A DNA stretch of 64,000 nucleotides. Source: CAIYYX01 sp035530135 (GTDB taxonomy: Bacteria; Pseudomonadota; Gammaproteobacteria; Burkholderiales; Rhodocyclaceae). The position numbers and the translations under genes are program-made. Positions 34,153-44,893 of the stretch are shown here, one piece after another (the first letter of the stretch is position 1; each line of letters begins with the position of its first letter). The notes under the pieces are model-generated. The model saw nothing but the letters and a program-made list of their open reading frames with translations, was not told where the DNA came from and did not search any database. Location of the stretch: contig DATKVJ010000077.1 in assembly GCA_035530135.1 (NCBI GenBank), forward strand, positions 1-64,000, read 5' to 3'.

Positions 34153-35946
34153 TTAAGCTGTTTTGCCAAGTCCGAACTGGTCATCATCTTGGCCTGAGGT
34201 ATGGCCAAAGCGCACGGAATCGGGATAGGGAAAGAAATCCTTGACCTCACCGCGGCCGATCGCCGCCTGGGTCTCTCTCCAGAAGCTAATTTCGAGCAAA
34301 TCGGCGTGATGCTCCATGAAGCTCTTCCGCACCCGGGGCGAGGTCAGCAGGAAGGTGGCGAACTCCTCAGGAAAAACATCGTTCCGGGAAACCGAGTACC
34401 AAGCCTCGCCGGACATTTCCATCTCGGGATTTGGCGCTGGCGGAATCGTTCGGAAACGGCAGTCGCTCATGTGCTCGATTTCGTCATAGTCGTAGAAGAC
34501 GACGCGGCCGAAACGGGTAATACCGAAGTTTTTCCAGAGCATGTCGCCGGGAAAGATGTTGGCGATCGCCAGTTCGCGGATGGCGTTGCCATATTCGCTC
34601 ACCGCGTGCTCGATGAGATCTTGGTTGTTTTCCCGTTCGGCCCGGTTGAGATAGAGGTTGAGCGGCTCCATGCGGCGCTCGATGTAGAGGTGCTTGATGA
34701 CGAGATCGTCGCCATCCTCCTCGAGCAAGGACGGCGCTTGCTGGTAAAGCTGGCCGAGAAGCTCCGGCGAGAAGCGCGCCTTGGGCAGGGCGGCATAGGA
34801 GAACTCCAGGGTGTCGGCCATGCGCCCGACGCGATCGACCTGTTTGACCAACTGATACTTGCGTTTGACAGTTTCCCGGTCAATATCCTTGGAGGCGCCG
34901 AACACATCCTTTATCAGCTTGAACACATAGGGATAGGACGGCAGCGTAAACACCAACATCACCAGCCCGGGGATGCCGGGCGCGATGACGAAGTCGTCCC
35001 GCGAGTGATGCAGATGGAAGATCAGATCGCGGAAGAACAGGGCCTTGCCCTGTTTGCCCAGCCCCAGCATCGAGTACAGCTCTGAACGCGGCTTGCCCGG
35101 CACGATGCTGCGCAGAAACTGCACGTAGGCCGAGGGCACTTCCATGTCCACCATGAAGTAGGCGCGCGACAGCGAAAACAGCGTGCCGATGCACCTGTCG
35201 TCGAGCAAAATAGTGTCCAGGAAAAGTTCTCCCGACGACGTATGCAGGACCGGGACGGCGAACGGATATTCGATGCCGCCGTTGATCGCCTTGCCGATGA
35301 TATAGGCGGCCTTGTTGCGATAGAAAGCCGAACTCAGGACCTGGATCTGGAAATCTAACTCGCGACTCGGCCATCGGCCAAGATGCCCATCGACCGCGCG
35401 ACAGACATAGGCGACGTCGCGCTCTAAATCCTGGTACGGGCGCCGCCAGCCGAAGTCGAGCAGGATCGCGCCGACGACGCGGCGCAGCCCGACCTGATTG
35501 GGGTAGTAGCAGCGGAAGGCGGGTGGATCGGACTCGATGTACTCGGTCGAGATGGCCGGCCGGACGAAAATGAAATCGTTGTGGAAATAGGTTCGGTGCA
35601 GAATCTTGCAGAACACCGAATTGAAGAAGGTCTCCGCCAACTCCGGCTGCTTGTGCTCGATCAGCAGATCGATGTAGTACAGCTTGGCTTGTTTCCAGAC
35701 CGCGTCGTCGATCGATTCGGCGTGGAACTCGCTGTGTAGCCGCGAGACCGTCTCCCGGACGCGGTCGTCGTAGAACTGGATGCGATCACGGACCGCTTGC
35801 TGCACTGCCAGCCACTCTCCCGCTTCAAAACGGTCCTTGGCCTGTCTCGAACACTCCCGGAACAGCCGGTAGTGCCTGTTGAATCCGTCGATCAGCGCCC
35901 GTGCGATGTCCTGTGCAGCAATGCTATGGCCTCCTGGCGCGTCCAT
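34153..35946 (-). CDS. aceK: Isocitrate dehydrogenase kinase/phosphatase
   Basis: A 597-residue bifunctional enzyme that phosphorylates Icd on its active-site serine and reverses this, controlling flux into the glyoxylate bypass. Diagnostic stretches include FVRPAISTEYIESDPPAFRCYYP, the ATP-binding region VFTLPSYPYVFKLIKDVFG, and DMLWKNFGITRFGRVVFYDYDEIEHM. Length matches the roughly 578-600 of the family. It is divergent from its target icd (193 bases apart), unlike the E. coli aceBAK arrangement. Confidence 0.98.
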   Translation of the reverse strand: MDAPGGHSIAAQDIARALIDGFNRHYRLFRECSRQAKDRFEAGEWLAVQQAVRDRIQFYDDRVRETVSRLHSEFHAESIDDAVWKQAKLYYIDLLIEHKQPELAETFFNSVFCKILHRTYFHNDFIFVRPAISTEYIESDPPAFRCYYPNQVGLRRVVGAILLDFGWRRPYQDLERDVAYVCRAVDGHLGRWPSRELDFQIQVLSSAFYRNKAAYIIGKAINGGIEYPFAVPVLHTSSGELFLDTILLDDRCIGTLFSLSRAYFMVDMEVPSAYVQFLRSIVPGKPRSELYSMLGLGKQGKALFFRDLIFHLHHSRDDFVIAPGIPGLVMLVFTLPSYPYVFKLIKDVFGASKDIDRETVKRKYQLVKQVDRVGRMADTLEFSYAALPKARFSPELLGQLYQQAPSLLEEDGDDLVIKHLYIERRMEPLNLYLNRAERENNQDLIEHAVSEYGNAIRELAIANIFPGDMLWKNFGITRFGRVVFYDYDEIEHMSDCRFRTIPPAPNPEMEMSGEAWYSVSRNDVFPEEFATFLLTSPRVRKSFMEHHADLLEISFWRETQAAIGRGEVKDFFPYPDSVRFGHTSGQDDDQFGLGKTA

Positions 35947-36139
35947 GATGTTCCTACCCGATCCGCACTCCTTTGAATGCCCGATTCTACCAAGCTACCA
36001 AGCCTGCTAGAGGACCAGGGCATTATGAGGGATAATTGCAAAAAGTGGCCGCAAACTGATCAGCATCAACTCTCAGTCCGGCCGGCAGGATTAAGCTCCC
36101 TGCGCGATCCGCATCTTAACTTCAACCGATGGAGCAGGC

Positions 36140-37369
36140 ATGAGCACTTCACTGATCAAGATCCCGCAGGGCGGGAAAAAAATCGTTCCCGGCCAGCCAA
36201 TTCCCGACAATCCCATCATCCCCTTCATCGAAGGTGATGGCATCGGCGTCGATATCACGCCGGTGATGATAGCTGTCGTCGATGCCGCCGTTGCCAAGGC
36301 CTACGGCGGCAAGAAAAAGATCCACTGGATGGAGATCTACTGCGGCGAAAAATCGACCAAGCTCTATGGCCCTGACGTCTGGATGCCGGACGAAACCCTC
36401 GCCGCGGTCAAAGACTACGTGATCTCGATCAAGGGCCCACTGACCACCCCGATCGGTGGCGGTATCCGCTCGCTCAACGTCGCTTTGCGCCAGCAACTGG
36501 ATCTCTATGTCTGCCTGCGGCCGGTGCGCTACTTCCAGGGCGTGCCTTCACCGCTCAAGGATCCGGCCAAGACCGACATGGTGATTTTCCGCGAGAACAC
36601 CGAGGACATCTATAGCGGCATCGAATGGCAGGCGGGCTCCGCCGACGCCCACAAGGTCATCAAGTTCCTGCAGGAGGAAATGGGCGTGACCAAGATTCGC
36701 TTCCCTGACACCTCCAGCATCGGCATCAAGCCGGTATCGCGGGAAGGCACCGAACGGCTGGTGCGCCAGGCGATCCAGTACGCCATCGCCAACAAGCGCA
36801 AATCGGTGACGATCGTGCACAAGGGCAACATCATGAAATTCACCGAAGGGGGCTTCCGTGACTGGGCCTACGACTTGGCCAAGAAGGAGTTCGGCGGCGT
36901 CGAGATCGACGGCGGCCCGTGGCTAAAGCTGCCCAACGGCATCGTCGTCAAGGATGTCATCACCGATGCCTTCCTGCAGCAGATCCTGCTGCGCCCGGCC
37001 GAGTACGACGTCATCGCCACCTTGAACCTCAACGGGGATTACATCTCCGACGCACTGGCAGCTCAGGTCGGCGGCATCGGCATCGCCCCGGGCGCGAACA
37101 TGTCCGACGACGTCGCCATGTTCGAGGCCACCCACGGCACCGCGCCGAAGTACGCCGGCCAGGACAAGGTCAACCCCGGTTCGCTGATTCTCTCCGCCGA
37201 GATGATGCTACGCCACATGGGCTGGACAGGAGCTGCAGACCTGATCATCGCGGCGACCGAAGCGGCGATCAAGGACAAGTTCGTCACCTACGATCTCGCC
37301 CGCCTGATGGCGGGCGCCAAGGAAGTCTCCTGCTCAGCCTTCGGCAAGGCCATGATCGAGCGCATGTGA
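36140..37369 (+). CDS. icd: NADP-dependent isocitrate dehydrogenase
   Basis: A 409-residue TCA enzyme of the E. coli Icd type. The AceK-phosphorylated serine is Ser111 in GGGIRSLNVALRQQ, equivalent to E. coli Ser113. KYAGQDKVNPG carries the Lys-Tyr pair associated with NADP specificity. It diverges from aceK, the enzyme that controls it. The ATG follows GGAGCAGGC. It is convergent with cspA across a shared terminator region. Confidence 0.98.
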   Translation: MSTSLIKIPQGGKKIVPGQPIPDNPIIPFIEGDGIGVDITPVMIAVVDAAVAKAYGGKKKIHWMEIYCGEKSTKLYGPDVWMPDETLAAVKDYVISIKGPLTTPIGGGIRSLNVALRQQLDLYVCLRPVRYFQGVPSPLKDPAKTDMVIFRENTEDIYSGIEWQAGSADAHKVIKFLQEEMGVTKIRFPDTSSIGIKPVSREGTERLVRQAIQYAIANKRKSVTIVHKGNIMKFTEGGFRDWAYDLAKKEFGGVEIDGGPWLKLPNGIVVKDVITDAFLQQILLRPAEYDVIATLNLNGDYISDALAAQVGGIGIAPGANMSDDVAMFEATHGTAPKYAGQDKVNPGSLILSAEMMLRHMGWTGAADLIIAATEAAIKDKFVTYDLARLMAGAKEVSCSAFGKAMIERM

Positions 37370-37377
37370 ACGGGTGA

Positions 37378-37412
37378 TAAAAAACCCGCCGGGGCCTGAG
37401 CCACGGCGGGTT
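37378..37412 (-). terminator. Intrinsic terminator of cspA
   Basis: AACCCGCCG (37383-37391) pairs with CGGCGGGTT (37404-37412) around a 12-base loop. Read leftward it is followed by a T run (37378-37384), so it terminates cspA. It starts nine bases past the icd stop. Confidence 0.8.
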
Positions 37413-37431
37413 ATGCAATCCGGTGGGCGTC

Positions 37432-37635
37432 TTACGCCTTCTGGATGTTCGAAGCTTGCTTGCCCTTGGGGCCCTGCACTACCTCGAACGAAACTTTTTC
37501 GCCTTCCTTCAGCGACTTGAAGCCGGGCATGTTGATGGCGGAGAAATGCGCGAAAAGGTCTTCGCTGCCATCATCCGGCGTAATGAAGCCAAAACCTTTG
37601 GCGTCGTTGAACCATTTGACTGTACCAGTTGCCAT
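37432..37635 (-). CDS. cspA: Cold-shock-domain protein (CspA family)
   Basis: A 67-residue single-domain nucleic-acid chaperone. RNP1 is KGFGFI (residues 13-18) and RNP2 is DLFAHF, both intact. It begins MATGTVKWFND, the standard family opening. A long leader and a candidate promoter about 165 bases upstream fit the known pattern of csp genes with structured 5' leaders. I cannot tell from sequence whether this copy is cold-induced or constitutive. Confidence 0.96.
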   Translation of the reverse strand: MATGTVKWFNDAKGFGFITPDDGSEDLFAHFSAINMPGFKSLKEGEKVSFEVVQGPKGKQASNIQKA

Positions 37636-37801
37636 AAAGCTTATTCCTTAAACGTTGTCACACAAACCGGAACGATGCCGTACCGGGGCATGTTTGCGTT
37701 GCAAGCTCGCAACAGCAGAAGGCGCCAAGCGATGTTCGGAATTTTAAGAACTGCGGGGCTATCGACACTGAGGAGATCTTGATTTTGACAAACACGCCCC
37801 A

Positions 37802-37831
37802 ATTCTTACTTAACTGATAACAAAGAGTCAA
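37802..37831 (-). promoter_or_regulatory. Candidate cspA promoter with long 5' leader
   Basis: Reading leftward, TTGACT (37826-37831) and AAGAAT (37802-37807) are spaced by 18 bases. A start here would give an untranslated leader of about 160 bases before cspA. This occupies most of the 356-base cspA-clpS gap; the remainder (37840-37957) shows no gene. Confidence 0.45.
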
Positions 37832-37957
37832 GCGCTTTTTTTGATGGTGCACGACAAGACAATATCAAGCCTGCGTTGCCGGGCACCCGGAGTGCAGGCG
37901 AAGGTCCGGCAGGAAAAGGCGCAGAATAGCCTCGCTATTCCCCTGCTCCTGTTGGTG

Positions 37958-37985
37958 TTGCAGATTCGACAATTCGCATTAGAAT
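37958..37985 (+). promoter_or_regulatory. Candidate clpS promoter abutting the start codon
   Basis: TTGCAG (37958-37963) and TAGAAT (37980-37985) are spaced by 16 bases. The -10 ends only six bases before the clpS ATG at 37992, and no Shine-Dalgarno sequence is present, so a leaderless or nearly leaderless mRNA is predicted. Confidence 0.45.
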
Positions 37986-37991
37986 CACTCC

Positions 37992-38312
37992 ATGGCAACG
38001 CGCAAGCAGCAAGATGATCGCAGCAGTGGCGTGCTCGAGACCGAGCACAGCAAGACCAAGCCACCTCGACTCTATAAGGTGCTGCTGCTGAACGACGACT
38101 TCACGCCGATGGATTTCGTCATAGTGGTGCTGCAAAAATTTTTTGGCTTTGGCCGAGAGCAGGCCACTCTCATCATGCTCAAGGTGCATCGCGAAGGAAA
38201 AGGTCTGTGCGGCGTCTATCCGCGTGACGTGGCGGCAACCAAGGTCGAACAGGTCAGTGCTTTTGCCCGCCAGAACCAACACCCCCTGGCGTGTGTAATG
38301 GAGGAAAATTGA
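37992..38312 (+). CDS. clpS: ATP-dependent Clp protease adaptor ClpS
   Basis: A 106-residue N-degron adaptor that delivers substrates to ClpAP. The stretch PPRLYKVLLLNDDFTPMDFVI and HREGKGLCGVYPRDVA are diagnostic; the ligand-site Asn-Asp pair in LLNDDF and the His of KVHREGK are present. It lies two bases upstream of the clpA start region and is surely co-transcribed with it. Confidence 0.97.
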   Translation: MATRKQQDDRSSGVLETEHSKTKPPRLYKVLLLNDDFTPMDFVIVVLQKFFGFGREQATLIMLKVHREGKGLCGVYPRDVAATKVEQVSAFARQNQHPLACVMEEN

Positions 38313-38314
38313 AC

Positions 38315-40576
<2,262 letters not shown>

Positions 40577-40597
40577 GTCCTTGCACACACGCTGACC

Positions 40598-40628
40598 GCG
40601 GCTTGGCATTTGCCAGGCCGCTTTTTTT
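40598..40628 (+). terminator. Intrinsic terminator of clpSA
   Basis: An 11-bp stem (40598-40608 with 40611-40621, one G-T pair) is followed by seven T residues (40622-40628). It lies 21 bases after the clpA stop and separates it from rraA. Confidence 0.85.
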
Positions 40629-40649
40629 CATCCGGGGGTAGGGGGTTCC

Positions 40650-41144
40650 ATGGTCATCCACACCGCCGACTTGCTCGACGGCAACGAACAGGCATTGCGC
40701 GAAGGCCGACTGCGTGTGGTCGCACCGATGTTCCGCAACTACGGTGGCAAAGCTGCCTTTCACGGCAGCATCAGCACGCTCAAGTTGTTTGAGGACAACT
40801 CGCTGGTCAGGACGAGCCTGAGCCAGCCTGGATTAGGCCGGGTGCTGGTGATCGATGGCGGCGGTTCGCTGCGCTGCGCCTTGGTCGGCGACCAGTTGGC
40901 GCAGTTGGCTGTCGCCAACGGCTGGGCGGGGATCGTCGCCTACGGCTGCATCCGCGACTCGCGCGCGCTATCGGCCATGGCTATCGGCATCTTCGCCTTG
41001 GCCGCGCATCCGCTGAAAACGGTGAAGAAAAACGTCGGGGAGAGCGACATCCCTGTGAGCTTCGGCGGCGTCAGCTTCCGGCCAGGTGACTATCTCTATG
41101 CCGACGAAGATGGCGCAATCGTCTGCGATCGTTCGCTGCACTGA
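40650..41144 (+). CDS. rraA: RraA family protein (regulator of RNase E activity / HMG aldolase-like)
   Basis: A 164-residue RraA-family protein. TADLLDGNEQALREGRL opens it, and GRVLVIDGGGSLRCALVGDQLA and GIVAYGCIRDSRAL are signature stretches. E. coli RraA inhibits RNase E; related proteins are oxaloacetate decarboxylases or 4-hydroxy-4-methyl-2-oxoglutarate aldolases, and the conserved Asp/Arg for that activity are here too. The RNase E role is family-based, not shown. An inverted repeat TGCACTG/CAGTGCA (41137-41158) spans its stop. Confidence 0.88.
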   Translation: MVIHTADLLDGNEQALREGRLRVVAPMFRNYGGKAAFHGSISTLKLFEDNSLVRTSLSQPGLGRVLVIDGGGSLRCALVGDQLAQLAVANGWAGIVAYGCIRDSRALSAMAIGIFALAAHPLKTVKKNVGESDIPVSFGGVSFRPGDYLYADEDGAIVCDRSLH

Positions 41145-41266
41145 TTTACTGCAGTGCAACATGCGCGCATTTCACGAGCCCGAATTGCATTTCGTATCCC
41201 AAAATATTATTTTTAAGCATATGTTACAATTAATAAAATAATATTGATCACCAACGTCTTTAGCTA

Positions 41267-41295
41267 TTGTTGCTCTGCAAAAACCCCTTTATACT
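41267..41295 (+). promoter_or_regulatory. Candidate aceA promoter in AT-rich gap
   Basis: TTGTTG (41267-41272) and TATACT (41290-41295) are spaced by 17 bases, giving a leader of roughly 180 bases before aceA. The 337-base gap 41145-41481 also contains a distinctly AT-rich stretch (about 41195-41250) that could hold regulator sites; I see no coding gene in it. Confidence 0.45.
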
Positions 41296-41481
41296 TCCCT
41301 CAACACGAACTCGGCCAAGGCGACCGCCCTGGTCGTGTCCGTAAGGGCGGACTCTACCCTTCCCGCCCTTTGGTTTGTCAGATCGGATCTCTGGCCGCCC
41401 CGTGGATGGACGCTGCCCATCGCACCCGCAAGGTGCGCCGGCGGCGCCGTGATCGCCAACATCCAACCTTGAGGAACTAAC

Positions 41482-42780
41482 ATGAGCCATGAATTGGAAG
41501 TCGCCAAGCTGAAAAAGGAATGGGCCGAGAACCCCCGCTGGAAGGGTATCTCGCGCAGCTACTCGGCGGAAGACGTGATCCGCTTGCGCGGGTCGCTACA
41601 GGTGGAACACACGCTCGCCCGCCGCGGTGCCGAGAAACTGTGGAAGCTGCTGCACACCGAACCCTTCGTCGCGACGCTGGGAGCGCTGACCGGGAATCAG
41701 GCGATGCAGCAGGTGAAGGCCGGCCTGAAAGCGATCTATCTCTCCGGCTGGCAGGTGGCGGGCGACGCCAACCTCGCCGGGGAAATGTACCCCGACCAGT
41801 CGCTCTACCCGGCCAACTCGGTGCCGATGGTGGTCAAGCGCATCAACAACACCTTCGCCCGTGCCGACCAGATCCAGTGGTCGGAAGGCAAGAACGACGT
41901 CGATTATTTCGCGCCCATCGTCGCCGACGCCGAAGCCGGCTTCGGCGGCGTGCTGAACGCTTTCGAACTGATGAAATCGATGATCGAGGCGGGTGCCGCC
42001 GGGGTGCATTTCGAGGACCAGCTCGCTTCGGTGAAAAAATGCGGCCACATGGGCGGCAAGGTCCTGGTACCGACCCGCGAGGCCGTCGCCAAGCTGGTCG
42101 CCGCGCGACTGGCCGCCGATGTCATGGGCGTGCCGACCCTGGTCATCGCGCGTACCGATGCCGAAGCCGCCGACCTGATCACCTCCGATGTCGATGATCT
42201 CGACAAGCCGTTTTGCACCGGCGAGCGTACCGTCGAGGGCTTCTATCGCACCCGAGCCGGCCTGGAGCAGTCGGTGGCGCGCGGCCTGGCCTACGCACCA
42301 TACGTCGATCTGTTGTGGTGCGAGACCGGCAAACCCGACCTGGCCTACGCCAAGGCTTTCGCCGACGCCATTCACGCCAAGTTCCCCGGCAAGATGCTGG
42401 CCTACAACTGCTCGCCTTCGTTCAATTGGAAGAAGAATCTCGACGACGCCACCATCGCCACCTTCCAGTCGGCGCTCGGCACCATGGGCTACAAGTTCCA
42501 GTTCATCACCCTGGCCGGCTTCCACAGCCTCAACTATTCGATGTTCAATCTGGCCCACGGCTACGCCCGCAAGCAGATGTCGGCCTTCGTCGAACTGCAG
42601 GAGGCCGAGTTCGCCGCGGTCGAGCGGGGCTTCAGCGCAGTCAAGCACCAGCGCGAAGTCGGCACCGGATACTTTGACGCCGTGACCCAGACCATCGAAG
42701 GCGGCCAGTCCTCGACCACCGCGCTCAAGGGCTCGACCGAGGATGAGCAATTCTTCGAGAAAAAGGTTGCCAACGCTTGA
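41482..42780 (+). CDS. aceA: Isocitrate lyase
   Basis: A 432-residue glyoxylate-bypass enzyme that cleaves isocitrate to succinate and glyoxylate. The catalytic loop KKCGHMGGKVLVPTREA and the metal-binding stretch DADTGF-like DAEAGFGGVLNAFEL are present, the active Cys being in KKCGHMGG. FEDQLASVKKCG is typical of the family. GAGGAACTAAC gives the ribosome-binding site. aceB follows after 108 bases. Confidence 0.98.
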   Translation: MSHELEVAKLKKEWAENPRWKGISRSYSAEDVIRLRGSLQVEHTLARRGAEKLWKLLHTEPFVATLGALTGNQAMQQVKAGLKAIYLSGWQVAGDANLAGEMYPDQSLYPANSVPMVVKRINNTFARADQIQWSEGKNDVDYFAPIVADAEAGFGGVLNAFELMKSMIEAGAAGVHFEDQLASVKKCGHMGGKVLVPTREAVAKLVAARLAADVMGVPTLVIARTDAEAADLITSDVDDLDKPFCTGERTVEGFYRTRAGLEQSVARGLAYAPYVDLLWCETGKPDLAYAKAFADAIHAKFPGKMLAYNCSPSFNWKKNLDDATIATFQSALGTMGYKFQFITLAGFHSLNYSMFNLAHGYARKQMSAFVELQEAEFAAVERGFSAVKHQREVGTGYFDAVTQTIEGGQSSTTALKGSTEDEQFFEKKVANA

Positions 42781-42811
42781 GCCGGACACTACCCTAGTTC
42801 GGCATTTGGCG

Positions 42812-42838
42812 CGCCGCGCCCCTAAAAGGGGCGCGGCG
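42812..42838 (+). other. Strong hairpin between aceA and aceB
   Basis: CGCCGCGCCCC (42812-42822) is the exact complement of GGGGCGCGGCG (42828-42838) with a five-base loop (TAAAA). There is no T run after it, so it is more likely an mRNA-stability or attenuation element than a full terminator; it may set different aceA and aceB levels. Confidence 0.6.
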
Positions 42839-42888
42839 TATTTGCCTTTCCATGACACCGTCGCCCCACCTCTGAACCAGGATACGAC

Positions 42889-44484
42889 ATGAGCACTCCA
42901 TTACCCGCCGGCATCCAAATCAAGGCATCGGTTTCGCCGGAATTCGCCCAGATCCTCACTTCCGAAGCACTCGGTTTCGTCGCCAAGCTTTGCCGCAGCT
43001 TCGAGCCTCGCCGCCAGGAATTGCTGAAGGAGCGCATCAAGGTCCAGGCTCGCCTCGATGCCGGCGTGCGGCCGGACTTCCTGCCCGAGACCGCCGACAT
43101 CAGGAATGGCCACTGGACCATCGCCCCTTTGCCCAAGGATCTGCTCTGCCGGCGCATCGAGATCACCGGTCCGGTCGATCGCAAGATGATCATCAACGCC
43201 TTGAATTGCGGTGCCGACGCCTACATGACCGACTTCGAGGATGCCAACTCGCCGCTCTGGTCGAACCAGATCCAAGGCCAGATCAACATCATGGACGCCA
43301 TCCGGCGCCGGATCGATTTCGAGCAGGGCGGCAAGCGCTATCAGCTCAACGACAAGCTGGCGACGCTGATCGTCCGCCCGCGCGGCTGGCATCTCGATGA
43401 AAAGCACGTGCTGGTCGATGGTCAGCGCGCCGCCGGCGGCATCTTCGATTTCGCCCTGTTCATGTTCCACAATGCCAAGGAATTGATCGCGCGCGGCTCG
43501 GGGCCTTACTTCTACCTGCCCAAGGTGGAATCGCACCTCGAAGCGCGCCTGTGGAACGACATTTTCGTCATGGCTCAGGAAGAGCTGGGCATCCCGCGCG
43601 GCACGATCAAGGCAACCGTCCTGGTCGAGACCATCCTCGCCGCCTTCGAGATGGACGAGATCCTGTATGAACTGCGCGAGCACTCTGCCGGCCTCAATGC
43701 CGGGCGTTGGGACTACATCTTCAGCTGCATCAAGAAGTTCAAGAGCAACGCCGACTTCTGCCTGGCCGACCGCGCCCGAATCACCATGACCGTGCCCTTC
43801 ATGCGCGCCTACGCGCTGCTGCTGCTGAAGACCTGCCACCGGCGCAATGCCCCGGCGATGGGCGGCATGAGCGCGCTGATCCCGATCAAGAACGACCCGG
43901 CGGCCAACGACAAGGCGATGGCCGCGATACGCAGCGACAAGGCCCGCGACGCCGCCGACGGCTACGACGGCGGCTGGGTCGCCCACCCGGGCCTGGTGCC
44001 AATCGCGATGGAGGAATTCGTCAAGGTGCTGGGCGAGCGGCCCAACCAGATCGACAAGAAGCGCGACGACGTTGTGGTCACCGCCGCCGAACTGCTGGAC
44101 TTCCAGCCGGAGCAGCCGATCACCGAAGCGGGCCTGCGCGGCAACATCAGCGTCGGCATCCAGTACCTGGGCTCGTGGCTCGCCGGCAACGGCTGCGTGC
44201 CGATCTTCAACCTGATGGAAGATGCCGCCACCGCCGAGATCTCGCGCTCCCAGGTGTGGCAATGGATCCGCTCCCCCAAGGGCGTGCTGGAAGACGGGCG
44301 CAAAGTCACCGCCGACATGGTCCGGCAGATGATTCCCGAAGAGCTGGTCAAGATTAAGGCGCTGGTCGGCGAGGCCGCGTTCAACGCCACCTACCTCCAA
44401 GCGGCCGGGGTCTTCGAGCAGATGTCCACGGCGGTCGAATTCGTCGACTTCCTGACCCTGCCGCTCTACGAGAGGCTGGCGTAG
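42889..44484 (+). CDS. aceB: Malate synthase A
   Basis: A 531-residue enzyme that condenses glyoxylate and acetyl-CoA to malate. DFEDANSPLWSNQIQGQIN and the catalytic region PKVESHLEARLWND, KATVLVETILAAFEMDEI are diagnostic of the AceB (isoform A) type. Length fits the family, and it is much shorter than GlcB. It completes the glyoxylate bypass with aceA upstream. No aceK follows it; aceK is 7 kb away beside icd. Confidence 0.98.
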   Translation: MSTPLPAGIQIKASVSPEFAQILTSEALGFVAKLCRSFEPRRQELLKERIKVQARLDAGVRPDFLPETADIRNGHWTIAPLPKDLLCRRIEITGPVDRKMIINALNCGADAYMTDFEDANSPLWSNQIQGQINIMDAIRRRIDFEQGGKRYQLNDKLATLIVRPRGWHLDEKHVLVDGQRAAGGIFDFALFMFHNAKELIARGSGPYFYLPKVESHLEARLWNDIFVMAQEELGIPRGTIKATVLVETILAAFEMDEILYELREHSAGLNAGRWDYIFSCIKKFKSNADFCLADRARITMTVPFMRAYALLLLKTCHRRNAPAMGGMSALIPIKNDPAANDKAMAAIRSDKARDAADGYDGGWVAHPGLVPIAMEEFVKVLGERPNQIDKKRDDVVVTAAELLDFQPEQPITEAGLRGNISVGIQYLGSWLAGNGCVPIFNLMEDAATAEISRSQVWQWIRSPKGVLEDGRKVTADMVRQMIPEELVKIKALVGEAAFNATYLQAAGVFEQMSTAVEFVDFLTLPLYERLA

Positions 44485-44490
44485 TCAACA

Positions 44491-44517
44491 CCGGCGCCCG
44501 GGATCATCGGGTGCCGG
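44491..44517 (+). terminator. Terminator-like hairpin after aceB
   Basis: CCGGCGCCCG (44491-44500) pairs with CGGGTGCCGG (44508-44517), a 10-bp stem with one G-T pair and a seven-base loop. It lacks a T run and may be a Rho-assisted end or an mRNA stabiliser, seven bases after the aceB stop. Confidence 0.4.
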
Positions 44518-44578
44518 CGCTTGCCCTCGCCGGCGGCGACCTGCAAAATGGCGTTCCCAGCCGCCGGAGCGCTTTGCC

Positions 44579-44893
44579 ATGCCCTATACCGTCATCGTCT
44601 CGTTCGCCCGCGATCGCGAATACGAGTTTAGGTTCCCGGACAGCCCGGCGCTGCCGACGCGCGACGAAGCACAGCGCTGGCTCGACCAGGAATGGTCGGA
44701 TCTCGACTGCGCCCCGATCAACCCGCTGGGCAAGGTACTGACGCTCGACAAGCTGCTCTCGATCGCCAGATACGCCGGCGAGAAGCGCTTCTCAGACGGC
44801 GGTGAATGGGCCCAGCGCTACGCCCGTGCCGCGCTGGCCGCGCTGGGGCGCAACACGGTGCGCGTCGATATCGCCGAGCACGTGGTCGGCTAG
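44579..44893 (+). CDS. Hypothetical protein, 104 residues
   Basis: A soluble 104-residue protein, opening MPYTVIVSFARDREYEFRFPD, mixed alpha/beta in appearance and mildly acidic, with no motif I recognise. Support comes from ordinary composition and from the convergent arrangement: its TAG stop overlaps the stop of marC on the other strand by four bases. Function is unknown. Confidence 0.65.
   Translation: MPYTVIVSFARDREYEFRFPDSPALPTRDEAQRWLDQEWSDLDCAPINPLGKVLTLDKLLSIARYAGEKRFSDGGEWAQRYARAALAALGRNTVRVDIAEHVVG

Noticed and set aside
42901..44400. 499-residue frame antisense to aceB, and similar ones antisense to bktB, argG, murJ and clpA
   Set aside because: All are shadows of conserved genes with low-complexity His/Gly/Arg composition.
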